Below, one piece after another: positions 1-11,075 of a stretch of DNA of 64,000 nt; the first letter of the stretch is position 1, and each line of letters starts with the position of its first letter. Location: positions 62,001 through 126,000 of the forward strand of contig WTXD01000010.1 in assembly GCA_022496205.1 (NCBI GenBank), given 5' to 3'. Position numbers and translations under genes: made by a program. The notes beneath the pieces are model-generated. The model searched no databases, had not been told where the DNA came from, and saw only the letters and a program-made list of their open reading frames with translations. This DNA is from Gloeopeniophorella convolvens (lineage: Eukaryota; Basidiomycota; Agaricomycetes; Russulales).

Positions 1-1195
1 CTCGCAATCCTAAGCCTCGTTAGTATACGAGCAGTACGCCCTCAGGGATAGGTCAGCTGACCGCTCGCTCCGCTTAGGGACTATTGGCGCGGGTCGCAGC
101 TCGCCCGCGGCTGTGTTGGCCGTCGAGGGGTGTTCGCATGCGTGGGACCCCTGTGCCCCTGGCAGGGGAGGGGATAAAGGGCGTCCAGCTGGTCCCCTGA
201 ATCCCAGCTTTTCTCTCTCCCTGCCAGGTACGTCTCTTGTCGACGCAGCTGTGTCGATCGCTTTCTTACTTTTCTCTCTCCCTGCTAGGGTCGCACGCGT
301 TTTCGCGTTACCCGCCCTCCCGCACCACTCTATTCGTGTGCTGTTCGCTGTTTACTTATAGTCTGCTCTTGCTCCTTATAGTCTGCTCTTGCTCCGCATT
401 TTTGCTGATTAACCTGTTGCTCGCCGCCATGTATTCGTGTTTCTGTCTGCTGCCTGTTGTCTGCCGATTTGTATTAGGTGCGGTCCGCGCGCGCTCTCAG
501 AATGTGATCTGTTGGCGCCGGCCGGTGGAGGCCGGCGCTGTTTCCGCTATTCGACTTCTCGCGCCGTGAAGGCACCGCCGATTGGTCGGGATAATGGGCG
601 CCTCCGCGTTAATTTACGGTAATTCACATGAATTAGCGAGGGAGGGGTTCCCTGATGGCCCCGGCTGGACTCAGAACTTCAAGGCAGCTCTCTGAGGTCG
701 AGCACGACAGTGACTGAATCACGCGCACATGGATAAGTGAATGAGTAGTTCAATGGCGCGGCAGCGCTCTCTACTCATAACATAGCCTCGCATGTGGTTG
801 CAGAAGCCTCCCGAGCTTCGCCTTGGCTTGGCCAGTCAACACGTCAACATGTCAATGTGGGGCATGGGACTAGCCTTGCGAGCAGAGGCAGCGAGCAAGG
901 CGACCAGCTTGGGCACGATCATTATCAAAATGACTGAACATGCACCGCAGAGCATTGAACGAAGTAGCGCAAAGCAGGTACCATCGCCACCGTCACCAGA
1001 TGAGCAAGTAGGTTTTGAGGGTTCATGTGAGCAGACAGGAAACACTCTACTCAAGTTTTGTTAAGCACCCCATGCACAACAGCGCCCGGAGGTATGGGAC
1101 TCTGGCGGTGGGACTCCCATATATCCTGCAGCCTGTGCAACATACGGATTGAACTCCGTCGTTCGTCGCGCTATCGAGAATGTACACGGGCCTAC
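1..1195. other. Gene-free left flank
   Basis: No reading frame here shows a recognisable domain or a phase-consistent exon series. The open frames are short and of low information. The first 550 bases contain pyrimidine-rich stretches and two small imperfect duplications: a TTTTCTCTCTCCCTGC block near 211 and 271, and a 20-bp tandem repeat at 355-394. The right end should hold the 3' untranslated region of the minus-strand RAD51D-type gene. Confidence 0.6.
355..394. repeat. 20-bp unit tandemly duplicated
   Basis: The unit CTTATAGTCTGCTCTTGCTC occurs twice in immediate succession without mismatch. It lies in the gene-free flank and has no evident coding or regulatory role. Replication slippage is the simplest origin. 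Confidence 0.85.
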
Positions 1196-2549
1196 TCATG
1201 CCTTCACATTCAAGTTATTGGCAACATGCAAGATGGAATAGAGTGATTTTGCAAAACTGAAGCGCTTACTCAGTCGCTTCGGATGTGAGCCATCGCTCAG
1301 GTGGCGAATATTACCGCGCCATCTCGTATTCGAAACTCGCAGCGGGTCCCGTGAGCCTGAACGCAAAACGTCAATACCGACGGGCTCCGCGAAGTCTCGG
1401 ACGAAACGCACCGACACGCGTGAGCGTATCACCTCTGCCGTCCGCAGCTCGCGATCTCGTCCTAACGCACGCGCAAGCCATAGCGTTGCATCTGTCAGGA
1501 ACGTGAAGGAGGGGCCGAGGGCCGGACGGCCTGCCGCCGTTGCCTCATTCAGCACCTAGGCGCATCTTCGTGTCGATATATGCACGTCTCGAAGTATCCA
1601 AAAAGACTCACGAGGATGCACATGCCGAGTTTCTGTGCAGTAGCGCGTAGCAGACGCATAAACAGTGTCATCTCCGCATGACCTGTTGACGTACACATGC
1701 ATCAGTGACCAATCAAAAGACGAGTCAACGGCATCCTTGAACCTTGGGAGGACAGGCCACTTAGACGTGGGCCGAGCAGTGCCGTCACTGTGTCCAGCAC
1801 GACGATACGGAATCGTGGCACCTGCGGGGCGCTGTCGCTGTCGAGCGCCTCAATCGTGCGCACGACTGCCTCTATGTCGAATACTGACACGATGTTCAGC
1901 CGCGAGAGGATATCCTCTGCTGCCTAGAAAAGTTGAGATCGTCAGTCATGCAACATAGGGTGAGTTAAGTCGCATGCACCGGGCCTTCGTGCGAGTGTGA
2001 GGCGAGGGCAGTAAGGCGAGCAGGTGCGAGATCGCCTGTTGTGTCGATCCAGAGCGCTGCGTTGGGCTGGTGCGATTCGAGGTGATTCAGAACAATGTGC
2101 AGCGCCAGTGCCTGCAAGGGCGTCGAAGGTGATTGAGTCAAAACTAGAGGCCGGAGGTCAGCGGCGTGGCGTACCGTCTTTCCGCTGCCACCGCTGCCAG
2201 AGATCTCGACGACGCGCCCACTCGACTCCCCACCGGAATTATGATCCAGGAGCGCATCGAGGGCAGGTAATCCGCTCTGCACAGATCCTAACTGCACACG
2301 CGAGTCTGCTTCGGCAAGGAGCTTGTCGCCAGTGATCACGGGTCCCGCAAAGGCCTCAGTGACATGTGCAACGTGTTGCATGAGTTCGGCATAGGTGATA
2401 CTTCCCGGTGGAAGTTGGCGCATGAGAGTGGCTAGGGGTGCAAAGATAAGGTCGGGTGCTGTTTTGATACCGAGTGTGGCGAGGTTTGCAACCAACGCTT
2501 CTGGAAGGGGAGGTACGAAGGTAGATAGCGCAGGGGGTGTTGGGTTCAT
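1196..2549 (-). CDS. RAD51D-type RecA-fold DNA repair ATPase
   Basis: This is a RAD51 paralogue closest to RAD51D (Rdl1 of fission yeast), a nuclear ATPase that helps RAD51 filaments in homologous recombination. Five exons join in phase: an N-terminal helical part (GIKTAPDLIF), Walker A GSGGSGKT ending at an intron (2174-2112), a second intron at 1979-1924, then NIVSVFDIEAVV and the Walker B strand FRIVVLDTVTALLGP. The segment GHAEMTLFMRLLRATAQKLG follows, then VLNEATAAGRPALGPSFTF, matching the RAD51D C-terminal core. The intron inside the Walker A region is 63 nt and open in frame, so retention would not break translation. I chose the ATG at 2549; another at 2573 adds eight residues. The last 60 residues are poorly conserved and the end could be misplaced. 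XRCC2 is the main alternative. Confidence 0.82.
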
Positions 2550-2821
2550 GGTAGCGAAGGCGAGATCGAGCAATCACATTGCTTGTCGGTGTTGCTTGCT
2601 GCTGAGAAAGGTAGCAACACTCGATGGCAGTTGGTGGTTAGCTGATAACCGCGTCGATCAAACCAGGTCGCGGCTCCGACCGAAGCTGGAGTCTATGGTG
2701 AGGCGAGACTGGGGTCGATAGCGCAGAAACAGAACGAATAGACAAAGAAGTACCATAAATATACACACGATTTCTAGAACCCACGACCTGCGCCATCTGC
2801 TCTAATGTCTCGTGCCAACCA

Positions 2822-3103
2822 CTAATGCTGTTCGCCCCGCTTGAAGTACGTGCTGTTTACTGCTGTCCCTTGGATCGCGTTGAATATAGTCTCCCCAACC
2901 CCGAAATATTGGTCCGCAAAAGAGCGCATGGTAGGGTCGGATATGGACTCCGTGTTGGGACTGCAACGAGCGTAAGTTGGGCGACTACAAGAGAGGAAAG
3001 GACGTGACACGCACACAAAGCCCGTAGAGCGCTTGACACCGGCTACGACGGTGGACAGAAGGATGGCGTCGAAGGCATAGTGGGCAAGTCGTCCGAGGAC
3101 CAT
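2822..3103 (-). CDS. ATG44: Mitofissin ATG44 (DUF1748 family)
   Basis: This small gene encodes 75 residues from two exons (3103-3015 and 2960-2822) flanking a 54-nt GTGCGT...CAG intron. The protein starts MVLGRLAHYAFDAILLSTVV, continues AGVKRSTGF, and ends SISDPTMRSFADQYFGVGET then AVNSTYFKR. That is the full length and pattern of DUF1748. The yeast member was identified as mitofissin (Atg44/Mdi1), a mitochondrial intermembrane-space protein that drives membrane fission needed for mitophagy. The N-terminal half is an amphipathic, hydrophobic helix. The start is the only ATG that gives the family's MVLGK-like beginning; an upstream in-frame ATG at 3193 would add 30 unrelated residues. The gene is easy to miss because of its size and intron. 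Confidence 0.92.
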   Translation of the reverse strand: MVLGRLAHYAFDAILLSTVVAGVKRSTGFVCVSRPFLSCSRPTYARCSPNTESISDPTMRSFADQYFGVGETIFNAIQGTAVNSTYFKRGEQH

Positions 3104-3476
3104 GTTCAATGTGTTACGGGTAGTTGAGAGAAGGTAGATATTGTGAAGAGAACCTGGCAGCTCCTTGAAGCGAGGCTTCCACTCTTGGGACACTCGGCGG
3201 GGGCGCGGCCCGAGTGCGGGCGCGTCCCCTCGGCACCCTCTTTAGGCTCACTTACTGACATACCACTATCGTCCTATAGGCCATCATGGAAGGGTAAATG
3301 CGCAGATCGGATGTCTTATTTAGATCAGCGAAAGTAACGTTTTTCTTCAGATATCGGTCACAGGGAAAGAAATTGTGGCGGCGGTGAATCCCGTGACCAC
3401 CACGCGACTTTGCAGACACGCGCCGACGCGACTTTCTCCTCGCTGAACCCGCTCGCGCGCAAACCATTAGTACAGG

Positions 3477-6269
3477 ATGGCGTCCACACCACCCCCAGGC
3501 TCGCCTTTCAATGTAAACATCCCCTCCATGCCGCACCTTCCCTCACCTTCCGGGCGCCATCATCCCCGTGCATCAATCAACTCCTCTTTCTCGTTCGGCC
3601 CACAGTCTCTGGTCAACTCTTTCGTAGGCGCAAACCCATCTTACCCCCACCCGCTCGCCCTCGACCCAAACCGTTCTGTACTTCCATCTTCTCCCCTTCG
3701 ATCATCTCCCCGCGCACATCGTCGTACAAGAGGCAGCCTTGGGCGGCATCCGCTCGCGAACGACAACACAGATGTGTTTCAGGACTCGGGTGAAGAAGAA
3801 GAAGACGACATCGAGTGGGGCATGGTTGACCGCATGCGTCTCTGGCGGCATGATGCACTGATGCAACATCTATATGACACTGCTGCGTTCTGGGGTGATA
3901 AGATTGTTTCCTGGACGAGTGCGTGCCTGCTGTCTCTCTCCTGTTTGCATTTGCTCATCTTCATCACGGGGAGCAGACGACCCGAACGACGCCTTCTGGC
4001 TCGCACAGACATACTTTATGACGCACCGCTACTCGCGCGCAGAGCGCCTCCTCACCCGCCCGTTCCCTACGAAACCACCCGCTGTGCCGTTTGACCTCAA
4101 AGGCAAGGCGCGCGAGCCCGACATTACGCCACGCTTGCCCGTGGGTCCCGCTGCGATGGCCGACGTCGCCGCAGAGCAGCAGGATGGCGTATCGCGTCTT
4201 GTGGACATGAGCGTCGTATGCCGCTACCTCGCCGCACAGTGTCTCGTCAGACAGGGAAAGTGGGCAGAGGCCACTGAGATGCTCGGTGAAGCAAACCCCT
4301 TCCGCAACTCAGGTGCGTGCTGATAGTTCTCGTACTCCAGGGTTATTTCGCTGAGCTGATGGATCGTCCAGGACGCAGCGGGCCCGCTGTGCCGAACACT
4401 GATGGGGGTATCAAGGTGCATAGTACCGCTCATACCGCCTGCGCGCAGCATTGACGTCAACCCCAGGTCGAAGCATCGATGTGCAATCTCCGCGGTCTAT
4501 TGATGCTCAAGCTCAACCGCGGAGAACAGGCCAAATTGTGCTTCATGGAAGCGCTCGCGCTGGACGTCAAGTGCTACGATGCGTTCGAGCAGCTCGTGGG
4601 CGGCGAGATGATGACGCTAGAAGAAGGTGCGTCGCCTTTATTATTTACCCGCGCGCCGCGGTGCCGACCGTCCCCCCCTCAGAGTGGGATTTCGTGCGGT
4701 CGCTCGCGTACAAGGAGCAAACACCAGAGGACGCCGAATTCGTGCGCCTCATGTATACGTCACGTTTGAGGAAGTACAAGCACGCGGAGGAGCACGCGCT
4801 CACGCGAAGACGACTGGTTGAGGAATTCGGCCTGTCAGATAACCCTGACGTGCTGTTCTCCTTTGCGGACGCACTATATGCGCAGTTCCGGTGGTCTGAC
4901 TGCTATGCCATCACTTCTCGGTACGCCGCTCCCCGTCACAGATGACCGTGTCTGGATGAACGTTCATCCGGGGACAGGATTTTGGGACTAGTAGCAATAC
5001 ACACGCCAACGATGCCTCTGCACATTGCGTGCATGCACCATTTGCCCCATTTACATTCAAAGCTTTTATTCTTGCACATGAGCTCGTTGACCGTGAACCG
5101 GAGTCTGCGACAAGCTGGTATGCTGTGGGCGTCTGGTACCTCACACAGAAGAAGTGGTCCGACGCGCGCACATATTTTAGGTGCGCTTGCCTTTGGCTGC
5201 CGATGCAAGTGCTGACCCGATTTCGTACAGCAAAACGTCCTTAATGGACCCGCGGTTTGGGCCAGCATGGATCGCCTTTGCGCATACATTCGCATTTGAG
5301 GGCGAGCATGACCACGCAGTCACAGCGTACTCGACGTGTGCGCGTATGTTCACGGGGTACGTCTGCTCCCCCGCGGCTATTATGGCATGCCTGACTTCGG
5401 GGCTGTCGTAGGTCCCACCTTCCCCTGATGTTCGTCGGGATGGAGCATATCGTCCTCTCGAATTATGGACAGGCGGACGAGGCCCTTAACGCGGCCAATG
5501 CGATGTGCGATGGCGACCCTTTGCTTATCAATGAGCGGGGGGTTATGGCGTTCAACCACGGGAAGTATGTCCCATTGCCCCCCTCTGACCCCGCGCCTCG
5601 GGTGCTGACCACGGCGGCTGATGTAGGTACACAGAAGCGGCGGAGATGTTCCGCTCTGCGCTGGAGCTCGCAAAGGTCACGCAGGCCTCCCAGGCATCGT
5701 GGGCGACGACGTGGCTGAACCTGGGCACGAGCCTGCGCAAGCTCGGCGATCTCGAGGAAGCTCGCAAGGCTTACATCAAGGTGCTCGAGATCGACTCGCG
5801 CAGCGCAGCAGCGCTCGGCTTCCTGGGGCTCGTGTACCACCTCATGGACCGGCTCGACGACGCGATCATCAAGTACCATGAGGTACGCTGTCCCCCCTGC
5901 TTCCCCGCTCCCCATTTGTTTTCTTTACGTCTCTCCATATTTGTTTATCATCGAGGGCGGCCGGACTGACGCGGCACCACGCAGGCCCTGTCGATCACGC
6001 CACTCAACGCGCATGTGCTTGAGCTGCTCAACTTCGCGTTGGAAGCGAGCGCAGACGCGGGCCCGCTCGCGCGCATCGGCGCGGCGGGGAGCCGCAGCGA
6101 CGAGGAGTGGACGACACAGATGCGCGCACACGCGGCGCGCGAGGCGCAACTCAAGGCGGCGCGCACGAAGGACCGGGAGAAGGAGCGCGCGGCGGGGGCG
6201 TCGCGCGCGATGTTTGGGGGTGTGCAGGAGGGCGAGGTGGGCATGGGCATGGGCATGGCGCTCGGGTAG
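3477..6269 (+). CDS. CDC16: Anaphase-promoting complex subunit APC6/CDC16
   Basis: The protein is a TPR subunit of the APC/C ubiquitin ligase, acting in the nucleus at mitotic exit. Ten exons are separated by introns at 3919-3976, 4313-4371, 4416-4466, 4627-4682, 4921-4977, 5181-5230, 5357-5411, 5565-5626 and 5883-5984. The N-terminus is a Ser/Pro-rich disordered tail with an acidic [10 protein letters not shown] patch. Then come [40 protein letters not shown] and the diagnostic [23 protein letters not shown] repeats follow ([52 protein letters not shown]). The model gives about 747 residues, as expected for the family. One base is missing after HSKL (four T at 5064-5067 where five would keep frame), so exon 6 is read in two frames. 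The C-terminal region is charged and ends GMGMGMALG. Confidence 0.93.
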
Positions 6270-7292
6270 GGCTCCGCGCGCGTACGTGCGCTGGTCGGGA
6301 CCATGGCCGGCTAGAGCTGGGCTTTGAGTGGAGCGGACGGGCCTGGAGGTGTGTGTCGCGCTGCGTTGCGTCAGCGCGCCCTGCAACACATTTTTAGCAG
6401 TGTCTTGGCGGCCTGAAGGCCGAACGCCACAGCGCAAGCGGTCGGAGGCGGAGGGGGCACAATTAAATCGTAAGGGGGGTCGCGGCATTTCCGTTCACTG
6501 TGTCGAAGCGAGCGGCCTCTGGGCTCGCCTGAGGATCCGGCACGCAGCGGTTAATTTCATGTGCGCATGGCGTGCGCACCGCGTCGGGGTGCAAGGGGGG
6601 AATGCAAATCGGACCCGGCGCAAGTTCAGGGACAGGTATTATACATGAGCAGTGCAGCTCCTGAGCTCGGGTCTTGGTGCCTTGGTGCAGCGATGGTGTT
6701 TAATGACAGACGAACGTGCTGCAGGATTTCGGCATAGGATACCGCCGCTGGTTGCGGTGGGGCGCACTGCCGGTGCATATGGACTAGTAGTCTCTCAGCT
6801 GCTGGGTTTGTCAATCTAGCACCCATCAATTCAAAAGCCGGGGAGAGCCAGGGACGACGTGCGGCGCATCAGATGGTGGCGGGGAGGAAGTGAGACACCG
6901 CCTCCTGCGTCTCTGGGTTTATTGTGGCGGTGGCCCATGTAGCGACTAGCGACAAACGTGCATGGAGCGTCGCGCGGACGCTCGATCGACCCCGGCGGAC
7001 GGCCACGGCCCGCTCAACGGAATCCTGGGTCAACAGTACAGCAGCGCCGCCCGCGCATTGATGATGGCATGCCATACAATGGCTCCTCTCCTCTACTCCT
7101 GTGTCCTCAAGGCCTCCCGATGGTCTTCTGCTTGCACTCGATTTGTGTGCGGGAAAACCGCACGCTCCACAGTAAGCAAACCCGGTTTGCTTGGCTCCGG
7201 GAGCGGACCTCACCCAGCGGCGTCCGGGTATGGAGAAGTGCACATGGGCCCGAGAGCAAGGCCGCGGGGCTCCACCACTGAGCACGCGAGAA
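6270..7292. other. Intergenic spacer between APC6 and the LYR gene
   Basis: This is the spacer between the converging APC6 and LYR-protein genes. I see no complete gene. The only structured item is a short stretch at 6713-6738 that resembles part of the first RAD51D exon, listed separately. The several longer minus-strand open frames at 6869-7285 have no recognisable motif. Confidence 0.5.
6713..6738 (-). pseudogene. Possible fragment related to the RAD51D exon
   Basis: The 26 bases match 23 of 26 bases at 2370-2395 inside the RAD51D-type gene. Read on the minus strand, the surrounding frame gives PAAVSYAEILQHV, against PPGSITYAELMQHV in the gene. No Walker motifs or further exons were found nearby. 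It may be a small duplicated relic. A chance match cannot be excluded at this length. Confidence 0.3.
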
Positions 7293-7757
7293 TTACGCGT
7301 CGTGGTTAGGGGGGTCGTACCGCTGCTTCAAATGGCGGTACTTGCGGAGGGAGTATAGCGCGAGAGTCTCTGGGGTTTACAGGGGAAGAATGAGTGACCG
7401 AGGCGGGCCACAGCGCTGTGCGGTCATGTGCGCACCGTTCTTGATGTATTCCCCAGGCGCAGGGCCTGCTCGATGTCCGCGGGGTCCGTGAGATTTCGGT
7501 TCTCTGCAACATGGTGTGTGCCAGTGAGCACAACAGAGAAGCAGGCAGCAGAGATACGACCAACTCTCGAACATGCGACGCATACGACCATTGAAATCAT
7601 AGCTGCGATCAGGGCGCGCAGTTGGTGAACATTTGAGGACACACACGTGTGAGCGCGCGTTCACATACTTTGGATCAGGGTAGTCCCGCCCGAGGCGATG
7701 AAGTTCTTTATAGAGTGCAAGAACTCGGTGACGAGTTGATGGGGTCAGCATGGACAA
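7293..7757 (-). CDS. LYR-motif mitochondrial protein, ETFRF1/LYRM5-like
   Basis: Four short exons (7757-7669, 7602-7565, 7503-7436, 7369-7293) encode about 90 residues. The protein opens with an LYR-type helix, RVLALYKELHRLGRDYP, then YDFNGRMRRMFEKNRNL, ALRLGEYIKNE and ALYSLRKYRHLKQRY. The order and spacing match human ETFRF1 (LYRM5), a small matrix protein that binds electron-transfer flavoprotein and displaces its FAD. LYR proteins generally bind acyl-ACP in the mitochondrial matrix. Introns use GTATGT, GTTGGT and GTGCGC donors. Exon 3 lacks one base: four C at 7451-7454 (plus strand) where five are needed to read GEYIKN in frame. All other conserved parts are intact, so I call it a real gene with a probable sequence error. 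A different LYRM subfamily remains possible. Confidence 0.85.
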
Positions 7758-8822
7758 TGCAATTCGCCACAGAGGGTTGTTCTAAGTTCGATGCTGTGGG
7801 ACAAGTGTTGACGAGCAAGGCGCCCAGGTGCCAGCGGGGGTTCCGCCGCAGCTGCCAGAAGCCATGAATGGAAACCACGTGGCGGTGTGAAAGTGATCGC
7901 CGCCGCTGGCCAGGACGCCGCGACTTTGCTCCATCTCCAGACGACCCTAATTCTAGCCCTCAGTTCTTCGCTGTTCTTCGAATCCGCCGGTCGGCTGAAT
8001 ACCTAATGATGAAACCTAGAGATGCATCGCATCCGCCTCGGCTTAGCTCCAGAAGGTCTATTCTATGAAAGTAGTAACGACGGGATTCTCCAAGATGCCG
8101 CGCTGTCTCGCCGTGGCATATCTGACATCAAGTCCAGTCATCCAACTAGACAGGACTGTGGCGTGGTACCATGGGGTACCATATGTATCTGGACACTTCT
8201 TCTCAGCGTGTCTTCATTCGGACTCGCATCATTCCGCCAGAATATCTCCCTATGTTATGTAGATGGGCGCAATCCGTCTTCCTAAGGCACCCTCGGAGGA
8301 AAGGAGGCCGCCAGGCACCTATTTTACCTCTTCGAGAGCAGAATTCTTGACGTTGTCGGGTCTGGGATGCTGCCTGGCACGGTACGGGGCACCTTGTGAC
8401 GTTAGAGTTCTGTCTAGTGTGATAGTCTGGGCAAGCTTTCTTTCCAGGTTTCGGCATAATGAGAAGCCTGGGGAGCCCACAGCCCGTGTCCGAGTATGTA
8501 TCCGGGGTGAACAGCAACCATATCAGAATAGGGCGGTTCAACTTTCGAGGGCGCAACTCAGGGCAGTTCTCACCACATGTAGGGCTGTTATCGCCGGTAC
8601 AAAAAAAGAAATGAACAGCTGGACGAGTGTATCCGATGGGTAGTAGTCGTTCTATGGTCGCAAGGAAGACGATGGACCGGCAACCGACAGATCTCGCGAG
8701 AGCCGAGATCTATCTGATACGGCCGTGAAACCGGATGCATATGGGCATCGAATTTTTTCGGGAGGGACCAGAATGTGGGTGGAAGCAAGGTTTTGCAACG
8801 TCGCGCTCTGATTGGTCGCTTG
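7758..8822. other. Intergenic spacer upstream of transporter 1
   Basis: The region lies between the 5' ends of the LYR gene (-) and transporter 1 (+), so it should hold both promoters. I see no conserved coding signal. A CACGTG hexamer occurs near 7875, about 1.1 kb before the transporter start, and an 8-bp repeated TGGTACCATGGGGTACCAT palindrome-like stretch lies near 8164-8182. Neither is tied to a function by sequence alone. Confidence 0.45.
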
Positions 8823-8834
8823 GCACGAACGTGC
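8823..8834. promoter_or_regulatory. Palindrome GCACGAACGTGC, copy 1, with a CACGTT core
   Basis: This perfect 5-bp inverted repeat around AA lies 136 bp before the ATG of transporter 1 and about 50 bp before its TATA box. It contains AACGTG, the reverse of CACGTT, one of the two hexamers (CACGTK) bound by Pho4-type bHLH regulators in yeast. Two further exact copies lie at 12244-12255 and 13246-13257. Binding is inferred and not shown. Confidence 0.5.
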
Positions 8835-8885
8835 GAGGTACTGCTCAACGTGCTAGTATGGGCACCACCCAGCCTCTCCGGGGTG

Positions 8886-8892
8886 TATAAAG
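8886..8892 (+). promoter_or_regulatory. TATA box of transporter 1
   Basis: TATAAAG lies 83 bp upstream of the chosen start codon at 8969, at a normal distance for a fungal promoter. Transporters 2 and 3 have comparable TATA-like elements ahead of their starts. Confidence 0.65.
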
Positions 8893-8968
8893 CCCAGTTT
8901 GCGTAAGTGCATGTGTTCTTTATCTCCTCCGCTCCCTAGGCAGACCAGAGCCAGCATTGTTCACTGCA

Positions 8969-11075
8969 ATGGCTGCTAACATCGAAACTCGCTCTACCGA
9001 GAAGGACATCGACTCATCTCGGAGCTCTGTCACTGGTGCTGCGGCCGCTGCCCGTGCGGGCGCCGCTCGTGACCTCGATGAGCGCCGTAGGGCAGCCCTT
9101 GCGGAGGTTGACAACGCGACTTTCTCGTGAGTCCCCCTTATTTTTTCTCTTCGCTGTTTCCTCATCGTCCCCAGGTGGTTCCACGTCAAAGTCTGCCTTG
9201 TCGCTGGCGTCGGCTTCTTCACCGATGCGTGAGTCCCTCGAGCAACGTTATCTAACCGGTATCACTCTAACAGTGACTTCGCAGCTACGACATCTTCGCC
9301 ATCAACATCGCTTCTCAGATGTTGGGTTATGTTTACGGCAAAAACCGCGCCTTGAACACGAACCAGGATCTCGGCGTCAAGGTCGCAACTCCCATCGGTA
9401 CACTTTTCGGTCAGCTTCTCTTTGGTTGGCTCGCGGACGTCGTCGGTCGTAAGCGCATGTGTAAGTTGCTGTCTTTGCTCAAGCAATCTCGTACTCACGC
9501 AATATTTCGTGATCTCCAGACGGTGTCGAGCTCATGATCATCATTATTGCAACCTTCGGTCAAGCGATCAGCGGTCAAGGCCCCGCCGTTGGTATCATTG
9601 GTGCTCTTATATGCTGGCGCTTTATTATGGGCATCGGAATTGGCGGTGATTATCCCCTCAGCGCAGTCATCTCCTCTGAGTTTGCTGCGACAAGGACCCG
9701 AGGTCGCCTCATGACCGCCGTCTTTGCTTCGCAAGGCTGGGGCAACTTCAGTTCGTGTTTTCACCTATTTGCAATGAATTTGCATCTAACGAAGTTGGTT
9801 TAGCTGCTGCCCTCGTCTCGCTCATCGTCGTCGATGCGTACAAGAATGGCATCATCCACGACGACATCAACCATCTCAACCATGTTGACTTCTGCTGGCG
9901 TCTCCTCATCGGTCTTGGTTGCGTTCCCGGTGTCATTGCTCTCTACTTCCGCCTTACCATTCCGGAGACCCCCCGCTTCACCATGGATATCGAGCGCAAC
10001 ATCAAGCAGGCAACCCAAGATATTGAGAATGTCCTTTCCACGGGCGATTTTTACGTTGATCCCGATGCTGCTGTTCAGCGCGTGCAGGCGCCTAAGGCTA
10101 CTCGCCGTGACTTCTTGAACCACTTCGGCAAGTGGCAGAACCTGAAGGTCCTTATCGGCACTGCGTACTCCTGGTTCGCTTTGGATGTGGGTCACTCTTC
10201 CTTCCTTGCGGCCTTTTCATGACAATTTGCAAAATAGATCGCTTTCTATGGCCTCGGTCTGAACTCCTCCATCGTTCTTACCACCATCGGTTTCGGTACT
10301 TCTCCTCAACCTGGCTCCCTCGGTATTTACCAGTCACTCAAGAACGTCTCCGTCGGCAACATCATCCTGTCCGTCGGCGGTCTCATTCCTGGGTACTGGG
10401 CCTCCTTCCTTGTCATCGACTCCTGGGGACGCAAACCCCTCCAGCTCATGGGTTTCACCGTTCTTACCGCCCTCTTCGTCGTCATGGGTATGTGGGAATT
10501 ATCGCAAACGCTTAGACACGTGCTTACAGCCGTCTCATAGGCTTCGCCTATGATGCGCTTAACAAGACCAAAACGGACTCTAACTACTTCGTCTTCTTGT
10601 ACTGCCTCGCCAACTTCTTCCAGAACTTTGGTCCCAACGTCACCACCTTCGTCATCCCTGGAGAGGTCTTCCCCACTCGCTACCGATCCACCGCACACGG
10701 TATCTCTGCTGCAAGCGGTAAGCTTGGCGCGGTCGTTGCACAGGTCGGCTTTGCTCGCATGAAGGATATTGGCGGCAAGAACAAGTTCATCAAGCACATG
10801 TACGTCTCCCTTATCATTTGATCTACGGCTGAAAATTGACTCGTTCATTTCTAGCCTTGAGATTTTCGCGTTGTTCATGTTGACTGGTATCTTCTCCACC
10901 CTTCTCATCCCAGAGACCAAGGGGAAGAGTCTGGAGGAGCTGTCGAACGAGGACCAGGAAGGATTCGTCCAGGGTATGCATAATTTTTCCCTCCGCTTAG
11001 TTTAAATGCTTACTCCGCATGCTCGCAGGTGTCAACGAAGTTCGCGTTGGTAAGGATGGTGTTCTTGCGGCGTGA
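8969..11075 (+). CDS. PHO84-type phosphate:H+ symporter, copy 1
   Basis: This is a major-facilitator phosphate transporter of the plasma membrane, importing inorganic phosphate with protons. Nine exons, with introns at 9127-9174, 9229-9284, 9461-9519, 9751-9803, 10187-10237, 10488-10540, 10800-10854 and 10974-11028, give exactly 558 residues. Hallmarks in order: [18 protein letters not shown] in the first membrane helix, [64 protein letters not shown] and [20 protein letters not shown] followed by GKLGA. The Asp, Tyr, Trp and Lys positions known to bind phosphate or protons in the fungal PiPT structure are all present. The N-terminus is a 50-residue hydrophilic tail. It is the first of three tandem same-strand copies and the only one lacking the intron after YGK. 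Confidence 0.95.

Noticed and set aside
2700..2820. tRNA-like stretch (CCCACGACCTGCGCCATCTG) between RAD51D and ATG44
   Set aside because: Only part of a T-arm-like sequence (GTCGTGGGTTCTAG on the minus strand) is present; no acceptor stem or D-arm matches.
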